Assembly (NCBI GenBank): GCA_033875255.1 | Contig: JAWZSN010000012.1 | Location: forward strand, 1-64,000 | Reading direction: 5' to 3' | DNA length: 64,000 nucleotides | Source: Marinimicrococcus sp033875255 | GTDB lineage: Bacteria; Pseudomonadota; Alphaproteobacteria; Geminicoccales; Geminicoccaceae | Shown: positions 47,697 to 53,718 of the stretch, piece after piece | Numbering within the stretch: the stretch's first letter is position 1 | Layout: the number at the start of each line of letters is the position of its first letter | Translations under genes and position numbers: made by a program | Notes under the pieces: generated by a model | Seen by the model: the letters and a program-made list of their open reading frames with translations, nothing else | Told to the model about the DNA's origin: nothing | Databases searched by the model: none

Positions 47697-48208
47697 GGGA
47701 TCGATCCGAGGGCAAGGAAGGTCTCGCGGATCGCGATGTTGGCGTCGAGGAGGCCGTCCAGCGCACCGGCGGGCATCGCGATGTAGAAGAACGTCGTGAA
47801 GACGAGGAAGAAGAAGGCGCTCGCCAGAAGAGCGAAGGCACCCGCCCGCGGCAGCCGCCGCTCGCCGAGGACGAGCAGCGAGAAGAACATGAAGACCGGC
47901 GTGGCGAGATAGAAGCCGATCCAGGTCAGGGCGAGCAGATAGCCTCCGACCATGGCCAGAACCGTGGGCAGCCCGGGGCGCCAGGCGGCGGCGATGGCCG
48001 ATACTTTCCGGTCGCGCTCCGCGAGGAACTGGAGCACGGCCACGACGCCGATGCCGGCCAGGATGAGCCTCGGCCATGTGGCCGAGGTGAAGTCGTAGTT
48101 CGAGAGCGCCCGGGAGAACCGCAGGGTCAGCAGTCCCCCGCCGATCGCCACGGCCAGCCAGAAGACGGTCTCGGCGAGCCGCGAGAGCGGCATCATCTTG
48201 CGCAGCAT
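47693..48208 (-). CDS. tctB: Tripartite tricarboxylate transporter, small permease TctB
   Basis: Small membrane subunit of 171 residues with four hydrophobic segments (LAETVFWLAVAIGGGLLTLRF, LILAGIGVVAVLQFL, VLAMVGGYLLALTWIGFYLATPVFMFFSLLVLG, AFALLASAFFFLVFTTFFYIAM). The FSATWPR-like segment (DFTSATWPRLIL) is typical of TctB. The ATG at 48208 lies 35 bp after TctC, and the 3' end overlaps tctA by 4 bp. Confidence 0.9.
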   Translation of the reverse strand: MLRKMMPLSRLAETVFWLAVAIGGGLLTLRFSRALSNYDFTSATWPRLILAGIGVVAVLQFLAERDRKVSAIAAAWRPGLPTVLAMVGGYLLALTWIGFYLATPVFMFFSLLVLGERRLPRAGAFALLASAFFFLVFTTFFYIAMPAGALDGLLDANIAIRETFLALGSIP

Positions 48209-48243
48209 GGGACTGTTCCCCCGGACGCGGGCCCTTCGGCCGA

Positions 48244-49224
48244 TCAGTCGATCAGGCCGAGCTCCTTGTAGGCGGCGCGGTACGTGTCGAGCGCATCCCG
48301 CAGGAGCTGCGCTGCACCCTCGCTGTCGCGGTAGGAGTCCATGAGGTCCATGTACTTGGCCTTGTTGTAGGCCTGCATGGAGGGCTGCTCGAACGCCTTG
48401 CGGATGGCAGTCTCCAGCCACGCCTTGCGCTCCGCGTCGACCCGGGGATCCACCCAAAAGCCGCGGAACCGGTAGAGCGGCTTGAAATCCGCGCCGACGG
48501 TCTTGAGTGTCGGCAGGTCGGCGAACATCCCGGGAGCCTCCTCCACGAAGGAGAAGATCGGCTTCATCTCGCCGGCCTCGACCAGCGTCGCGACGTCGCC
48601 TGCCTGCTCGAAGAGAACGTCGACATGCCCGCCGATGAGGGCGGCGTAGCGCTCGGCCGGGGCCGGATAGGGCACCTGCACCGTCTCGATGTCGAGGGCC
48701 TCCTCGAGCTTCGCCATCATGATCCGCTCCATGGAGCCGGGATCGCCGATATTGGCGAACTTCACCTGGCCGGGATGGGCGCGGATGTGCTCCACCAGCG
48801 TCGCGAAATCGGAGAAGCGGGTCTCGTCCGGGCGGATCAGCAGCTGGTTGAAGGTGATGTGCACGATGCCCAGAGGCTCGATGTCCTCGACCGGGTTGAT
48901 CGGCGAGGTCTTGAGCAGGAAGTTCGAGATGACGGCGTCGTAGCCCTGGAGAACATTGTGGCCGTCGGGGCGCTGGGCTAGGAAGTCCATGGTTCCCGGC
49001 ACGCCAGCGCCGCCCGGCTTGTTGACCACGATGGTCTTCGTGCCGGTGGCCTCCTCCATGGCCTTGGCGGTGGCCCGGGTGACACCGTCGGAGCCGCCGC
49101 CGGGCTTGTAGGGCGACACGAAGGTGACCGCCCGCTCCGGGTAGCCGTCGACGCTGGGCAGCTCGCCGGCCTGCGCCGTGAAGGCCGCGAGGCAGGCAGC
49201 GGCAGAGATTAAGAGCTTTTTCAT
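48244..49224 (-). CDS. tctC: Tripartite tricarboxylate transporter substrate-binding protein TctC (Bug family)
   Basis: Periplasmic binding protein of 326 residues with signal peptide MKKLLISAAACLAAFTAQAGE. The two beta-alpha loops that bind carboxylate in Bug proteins are visible as VSPYKPGGGSDGVTRATAKAMEE and KPGGAGVPGTMDFLAQRPDGHNV. The family normally binds di- or tricarboxylates through these loops. Its place behind phosphonoacetate hydrolase suggests a ligand carrying both a carboxylate and a phosphonate. It lies 48 bp downstream of the second phosphatase-fold gene. Confidence 0.93.
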   Translation of the reverse strand: MKKLLISAAACLAAFTAQAGELPSVDGYPERAVTFVSPYKPGGGSDGVTRATAKAMEEATGTKTIVVNKPGGAGVPGTMDFLAQRPDGHNVLQGYDAVISNFLLKTSPINPVEDIEPLGIVHITFNQLLIRPDETRFSDFATLVEHIRAHPGQVKFANIGDPGSMERIMMAKLEEALDIETVQVPYPAPAERYAALIGGHVDVLFEQAGDVATLVEAGEMKPIFSFVEEAPGMFADLPTLKTVGADFKPLYRFRGFWVDPRVDAERKAWLETAIRKAFEQPSMQAYNKAKYMDLMDSYRDSEGAAQLLRDALDTYRAAYKELGLID

Positions 49225-49272
49225 GAGGGTCTCGCTTGCTGCGGCTGGGCTTGTGGTGGGTGGGACGGAGGC

Positions 49273-50526
49273 TCAGGCGGCGGGGGCGAGGGGTATGCCG
49301 TCCATGCCCCCCTCCGGCTCGCCGAGGAACGAGAGGATGGTGGGCGCCACGTCGACCAGCGACGTCGTCCGGGTGATCTCGCCGGCCGCCCATGCGGGAT
49401 GGTCGGCAACGAGGAACGGCCGGGTCTCGTCGGGGCCCCAGCCGCCATGCTGGCCGAAGCCCACGCCCCTGAAGGCCGCGCTCTCGAAGGCGGCGAACCG
49501 CTGACCGGGAACGCCGTGGGCGTTGGCGGCCGGGATGCGCGCCATGTCGACGACGGCCACGAGGCCCTCCCCGTCCGGCACGCCGAGTGCCCCGAGGCCC
49601 GTACCGGTTACCACCTCGCCTACCCAGGGCTCGGCCCGCAGGGCCGCGACGGCCCGGCCGGCAAGCGCCCCCTCCGGCTCCATGGCGTAAACGAAGAAGG
49701 CCGTGCCCTGCGTGGCGAAGGCGAGCCTGCCCTGGTCGAGCGCCTCGGCAAGACCGACCCGCGCCGCCCAGGCGCGGAGGTCGACCCCCTCGTGAACGGT
49801 CTCCTGCCCGTGATCGGAGCCGACCAGCAGGAGAAGGTCCTCGCCCGCCGCGCGACGGCGCTCCACCGCCTCGAGAACCGCACGCACGCAGGCGTCGGTG
49901 CGGGCGAGCGCCTCGCGGTGGGCCGGCGACCCCAAGGGCTCGCCGTGCAGGGTCAGGTCGGGGTTGGCGAGCCACAGGATGGCGGCGGCCGGGCGCGCGC
50001 CTTCGACGACCCGCTCGCAGAACATCCGCGTCATCGCCTCGTCGCCAGCTAGGTCGTGGCTCACGTCGAGGGGAGGCAGCGCCGTGAGACGGGGCCCATG
50101 CGAGCCCGCGCGGTGGCGGACCTCGCCGAACCCGTCCGGATCGAGGAAGGCGGCCGCCCCTGGCGACACGTTCGAGTAGGCGACGAAGCCGCCGCTCCCG
50201 GCGAGCCGCTCGGCCATCGTCGGCACGAGCAGGGTGCGGCCGAGGACCCGGCGCATGTGCGCTGCAAAGCCCGGCGGGCCCACGTCGTGGACCACCAGCC
50301 GTCCGTCCTCGACCAGCGCCATGCGGTTGCCGTGCAGGCCGTGACGGGCCGGCCTGCAGCCCGTGGCGATACTGGCCGCCGAGGGGCGCGTTACCGAGGG
50401 GGTGATGGACCGGTGCGCCGTGGCGCGCAGGCCGGCCTGGCCGAGCCCGTGAATGGCCGGCGTCAGCTCGGGCGAGATCCAGTCGACGCAAAGCCCGTCG
50501 CAGTTCACATAGACGGCGCGCTTCAT
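49273..50526 (-). CDS. Alkaline phosphatase superfamily hydrolase of unknown substrate
   Basis: Metal-dependent hydrolase of 417 residues in the nucleotide pyrophosphatase/phosphodiesterase branch. The two-zinc site can be traced: Asp10 (NCDG), nucleophile Thr46 (TPSVTRPSA), Asp190 and His194 (NPDLTLHGEPLG), Asp238-His239 (GSDHGQE) and His360 (FGQHGGWG). It is about the same length as its upstream neighbour PhnA but differs in the nucleophile region and lacks the PhnA lysine pair. The ATG at 50526 shares its A with the phnA stop (TGATG), so it is coupled. It may act on a second phosphonate, a phosphonate ester or a phosphodiester brought in by the same transporter. Confidence 0.85.
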   Translation of the reverse strand: MKRAVYVNCDGLCVDWISPELTPAIHGLGQAGLRATAHRSITPSVTRPSAASIATGCRPARHGLHGNRMALVEDGRLVVHDVGPPGFAAHMRRVLGRTLLVPTMAERLAGSGGFVAYSNVSPGAAAFLDPDGFGEVRHRAGSHGPRLTALPPLDVSHDLAGDEAMTRMFCERVVEGARPAAAILWLANPDLTLHGEPLGSPAHREALARTDACVRAVLEAVERRRAAGEDLLLLVGSDHGQETVHEGVDLRAWAARVGLAEALDQGRLAFATQGTAFFVYAMEPEGALAGRAVAALRAEPWVGEVVTGTGLGALGVPDGEGLVAVVDMARIPAANAHGVPGQRFAAFESAAFRGVGFGQHGGWGPDETRPFLVADHPAWAAGEITRTTSLVDVAPTILSFLGEPEGGMDGIPLAPAA

Positions 50527-51737
50527 CACACGCTGCCGCCGGCCGGGAGGAGCTGGTTCAAGGCGATGTGGAAGGCGTCGAAATTGCGCAGCCCCTCGGT
50601 GGGCGTGCCGGGCACGAGCTGGCGGTTCACGATGAAGGGCACGATCTGCTCGCCGAAGCCGCCATGCGAGCGCAGCTTGCGGTCGAGCTGGGCGAGGTCG
50701 TGATCGCCGGCGCGGGTGCCCAGCACGAACGCTGCCGTCGCCACCACCACCAGATCGCCGATCCGCTCGGCCGGAAGCTCCAGCCGTGCTGCCGCCTCGT
50801 TCCGGGGGAGCACGCAGGCCACGCCTTCGCGGCCGGCGAGCGCGGCCTGCACCGCAGGCAATCGCGCCCTGTCGTCCAGATAGACGTGGGCCAGCGAGCC
50901 CAGGGCCCCGTGATGCTTCACGTGCGGGTCGGTGATCGGCAGGATCACCCGGCCGTCCGCTCCAAGCTCGTCCATGATCTCGGCCAGCCAGATGGCGTTG
51001 AGCGCACCCTCCGCCGTCGTCTTGGCGTTCATGCCGTGATCGGCGGTGACGACGAGGCGCACGCCCATGGCGTGCAGCTTCGCGAGGCGCGCGTCGACGG
51101 CCTGATAGAATGCCAGCGCCTCCGGATCCTCCGGCGCATAGGTGTGCTGCATGTAGTCGGTGGTTGAGAGATAGACGAGCTGCGGCGCGCTCTGCGCGAT
51201 CATCCGGATGCCGCTGTCCAGCACCTCCAGCGTGGAAAGCGGCCCGTACATGTCCGGTGCCTGCGGGGGCAGGAACGGGGCGCTGCCGCCCGCCTCGATG
51301 GAGCGGCAGCGGGGCAGCTCGGAGGCCGGCATGCCGTGGACCAGCATCCGCAGGAGCTTGTCCTTGGCCGTCACCACGCCGACACCGACGCCCTCGGCGG
51401 CGAGAGCCGCGAGGATCGTCCCGCAGGTCATGAAGCGGGGGAAGTTCATCATGACTTCCTCACCGGTGGCCGGATCGAGGAAGTAGTTGCCGGCGATGCC
51501 GTGCGTCTCCGGCGTGACGCCGGTGACGATCGAGATGTTGTTGGGATTGGTGAAGCTCGGCATGGCGGATCTCGCCTGGAGCGTCAGCGCCTGACCGGTC
51601 GTCCCGGTGAGGAACGGCGCCACACCGTAGCGCCGCGCCGCCTCCAGATAGGCCGGGTCGCAACCGTCGAAGCACACCACCACGGTGGTTTCCGCCGGCT
51701 TGCGGTAGTCCCGTCCGTTGGCCTTGATCGTGCTCAT
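50526..51737 (-). CDS. phnA: Phosphonoacetate hydrolase
   Basis: Cleaves the C-P bond of phosphonoacetate to acetate and phosphate with two zinc ions. The protein has 403 residues, the family length. Every active-site position I know for the Sinorhizobium enzyme has a counterpart: Asp24 (FDG), nucleophile Thr63 in MPSFTNPNN, substrate-binding Lys125 and Lys127 in TAKDKL, Asp194 and His198 in TTDYMQHTYAP, Asp233-His234 in TADHGMN and His358 in LRSHGG. Other family landmarks are TGEEVMMN, ILPITDP and PFIVNR. The ATG at 51737 is used. It heads an operon with a second hydrolase and tctCBA, and is divergent from a SorC-type regulator. Unlike known phnWAY clusters there is no phnW or phnY nearby. 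Confidence 0.9.
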   Translation of the reverse strand: MSTIKANGRDYRKPAETTVVVCFDGCDPAYLEAARRYGVAPFLTGTTGQALTLQARSAMPSFTNPNNISIVTGVTPETHGIAGNYFLDPATGEEVMMNFPRFMTCGTILAALAAEGVGVGVVTAKDKLLRMLVHGMPASELPRCRSIEAGGSAPFLPPQAPDMYGPLSTLEVLDSGIRMIAQSAPQLVYLSTTDYMQHTYAPEDPEALAFYQAVDARLAKLHAMGVRLVVTADHGMNAKTTAEGALNAIWLAEIMDELGADGRVILPITDPHVKHHGALGSLAHVYLDDRARLPAVQAALAGREGVACVLPRNEAAARLELPAERIGDLVVVATAAFVLGTRAGDHDLAQLDRKLRSHGGFGEQIVPFIVNRQLVPGTPTEGLRNFDAFHIALNQLLPAGGSV

Positions 51738-51761
51738 GCCGCCCGAAGCTCCGTCACATGT

Positions 51762-51830
51762 CTCTTTTGTGCTGGCGACGGATCTAATGTGCCTCGACGA
51801 CTCTTTTGTGACGGCGTAGGTACATTTGTG
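51762..51830. promoter_or_regulatory. Direct repeats TTTGTG between phnA and its regulator
   Basis: Two identical 10-mers CTCTTTTGTG (51762-51771 and 51801-51810) and a related ACATTTGTG (51822-51830) lie in the 130-bp divergent gap, 39 and 20 bp apart. An inverted TCACATG (51754-51760) adds a fourth half-site. The TTTGTGA-like repeats are a good candidate for the binding site of the SorC-family regulator. Confidence 0.5.
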
Positions 51831-51867
51831 AATGTTCCGCGGGAACGGAAGGGAGCCGCTACGACCG

Positions 51868-52824
51868 ATGAAGGCCATGCCGACGAGTTCCCCGGAAATC
51901 CGGCTCCTTACCCGGGTTTGCTGGCTTTACTACCGCGAGAGCCTGACCCAGGAGATCATCGCGCGCCGCCTCGGGCTGACCCGCAAGCGCGTCAATCATC
52001 TCCTGGCGCAGGCGCGCGAGCTGGGCATCGTCCAGATATCCATCACCGGACCGCAGGGCCTCTGCGCCGCGCTCGAGCAACGGCTCACCAGGGCCTTCGG
52101 CCTCGAAGGCGCCACCGTCGTCCCGAGCCCCATGCAGGAGACCGATGTCCGCGCCATGGTCGGCGCAGCGCTGGGGGACCTTCTCTCGGCGAGGCTCGTG
52201 TCGGAGGCACGCATCGGCGTGAGCTGGGGCGGCACCATCCACGCCGCCACCACGACCCTGCGCCCCGGTCAGGCGAGCGGCCTCACGGTGGTCCAGCTCG
52301 TGGGCGGCCTCGCACGGAGCGCCCGCTTCAACCCCTTCGACAACGCCTCCCAGTTCTCCCGGGCGCTGGACGCCGGCTGCTACTACCTGCCCGCCCCGAT
52401 GATCGCCGACACGCCCGAGTTGCGCGATCTCTATGTGGCCAGCCCGCAGGTGGCGGAGGTGCTGCAGATGGCAGCCGGGCTCGACATCGCGGTCCTGACC
52501 GCCGTCGATCTGAGCGAGGCCTCGGGCGGGCTCGAATACTCGGTCATCGACCGCGCGCAATGGGCATCGCTACGCGACGCCGGGGCGGTGGGCGACATAG
52601 CCGGTCACTATCTCGACCGGGAGGGTCGGCCGGTCGACCACCCGATCAGCCGGCGCACCATCAACCCGCCGCTCGATTCCCTGCGTAACGCCAAGGAGCG
52701 TCTCCTCGCCGCCGGGGGCGCCCACAAGGCGGAGATCGTCCTGGCCGGGATTCGCGCCGGCCTCGTCCGGTGGCTGATCACCGACGAAAGCTGCGCTGCC
52801 GTCCTCCTCGACGGCCGTGGCTGA
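51868..52824 (+). CDS. SorC/DeoR-type (sugar-binding) transcriptional regulator
   Basis: Regulator of 318 residues. The N-terminal HTH is LLTRVCWLYYRESLTQEIIARRLGLTRKRVNHLLAQARELGIVQI, the SorC type. The effector domain of NagB-like fold follows (VSWGGTIHAATTTL, VVQLVGGLA, NPFDNASQFSRALDAGCYYLPAPMIAD). This family usually responds to phosphorylated sugars or small phosphorylated acids, so a phosphonate effector is reasonable. Start choice is uncertain: ATG at 51868 has AAGGGAG about 12 bp upstream; 51832 and 51877 are alternatives. It is divergent from phnA with direct repeats between. Confidence 0.88.
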   Translation: MKAMPTSSPEIRLLTRVCWLYYRESLTQEIIARRLGLTRKRVNHLLAQARELGIVQISITGPQGLCAALEQRLTRAFGLEGATVVPSPMQETDVRAMVGAALGDLLSARLVSEARIGVSWGGTIHAATTTLRPGQASGLTVVQLVGGLARSARFNPFDNASQFSRALDAGCYYLPAPMIADTPELRDLYVASPQVAEVLQMAAGLDIAVLTAVDLSEASGGLEYSVIDRAQWASLRDAGAVGDIAGHYLDREGRPVDHPISRRTINPPLDSLRNAKERLLAAGGAHKAEIVLAGIRAGLVRWLITDESCAAVLLDGRG

Positions 52825-53151
52825 CGCGCCTTCGAGCTTGCGACGCCGAGAATGCCCACGGCCGACCCTGCGGCGTAGCCTGAGGCCCGGCGCGCGGCCG
52901 GCTCCGATCACCCGGTCGAGCAGCCGCAGCCGGCGTCCCCCGCCCAGCCTGCTCCCGAGACGGCAGTCGCTTTCAGCCGCCCCAGGCCTTCCCCGGCCCC
53001 GCGTGCGGCCTCCTTGTCGATGGCGGAGAAGAAGCGCGCGAGAACGAGGGCGGCGCAGCATGACCCCCATCTCTCCGGGCCTCTTGCGCGGCCGTGCTCG
53101 GAAGGGCTCCTGTGCGTGTCGCAGAAGGACGCAGCAGCGGGAGGCGAAGCG
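52825..53151. other. Gene-free stretch before the HupE-like gene
   Basis: Across 327 bp there is no credible gene. One minus-strand frame ends in a Cys-rich tail (AGCGCSTG) but has no start codon. No riboswitch (cobalamin, nickel-cobalt) could be recognised ahead of the HupE gene. Confidence 0.45.
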
Positions 53152-53697
53152 ATGAACGAGCGCATCACTGGCCGGGGGATCGTGGCGGCAGCATGTCTTT
53201 CGCTGATCGCGACGGCGGGCCCGGCCCTGGCCCATGACGGTGCCCACGTGCATGCCCCGGGAGTGCTGGCGGGCTTCCTGCATCCCTTTGGCGGTCTCGA
53301 CCATGTCGCCGCGGCAATAGTCGCCGGGGTCCTGGCGGCACGGCTCGGCGGACGCGCCCGTGTGGCGGTGCCGGCAGTCTTCCTGGGCTCGCTCGTGCTT
53401 TCGACGATGCTGGCCGGGACGCTCGGCGTGCCGTTCGCGCCGGAGACCGGCATCCAGCTCTCGATCGTGGCGCTCCTCGCCGCCGCGGTCTTCGCCCGGC
53501 CGCGCCCGCTGGCGGCCGCGACGGCCGTGGTGGCCGGCGCGGGAGCGTTCCACGGCCTCGCCCATGCTGCGGGAGTGCCGCAGGGAGCGGGAATGGCCGG
53601 CTACGTGGCCGGCTTCACCCTGGCCACCGGGCTGCTCCAGCTCGCGGGCTTCGGGGCTGCCACGCTGGCCCGCCGCTGGAAGACCGCCGGCGCCTGA
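53152..53697 (+). CDS. HupE/UreJ family metal permease
   Basis: Small inner-membrane protein of 181 residues thought to carry nickel or cobalt. The signal-like first helix (IVAAACLSLIATAGPALA) is followed by the His-rich AHDGAHVHAP, then the family motif HPFGGLDH. FHGLAHA is the second conserved His motif. About six hydrophobic segments are present. The ATG at 53152 has GGGAGG 7 bp upstream. It stands alone between a regulator and the convergent AsmA gene, with no urease or hydrogenase genes in view. Confidence 0.9.
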   Translation: MNERITGRGIVAAACLSLIATAGPALAHDGAHVHAPGVLAGFLHPFGGLDHVAAAIVAGVLAARLGGRARVAVPAVFLGSLVLSTMLAGTLGVPFAPETGIQLSIVALLAAAVFARPRPLAAATAVVAGAGAFHGLAHAAGVPQGAGMAGYVAGFTLATGLLQLAGFGAATLARRWKTAGA

Positions 53698-53718
53698 CGG
53701 CCGGGGGCGGGGCGGGCG

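Noticed and set aside
52908..53080. Minus-strand frame ending in AGCGCSTG ahead of the HupE-like gene
   Set aside because: No start codon or ribosome binding site, and it is antisense to the promoter region of the HupE gene; composition is not clearly coding.
53152..53697. Cobalamin or nickel riboswitch before the HupE-like gene
   Set aside because: No conserved riboswitch core could be recognised in the 327 bp upstream.
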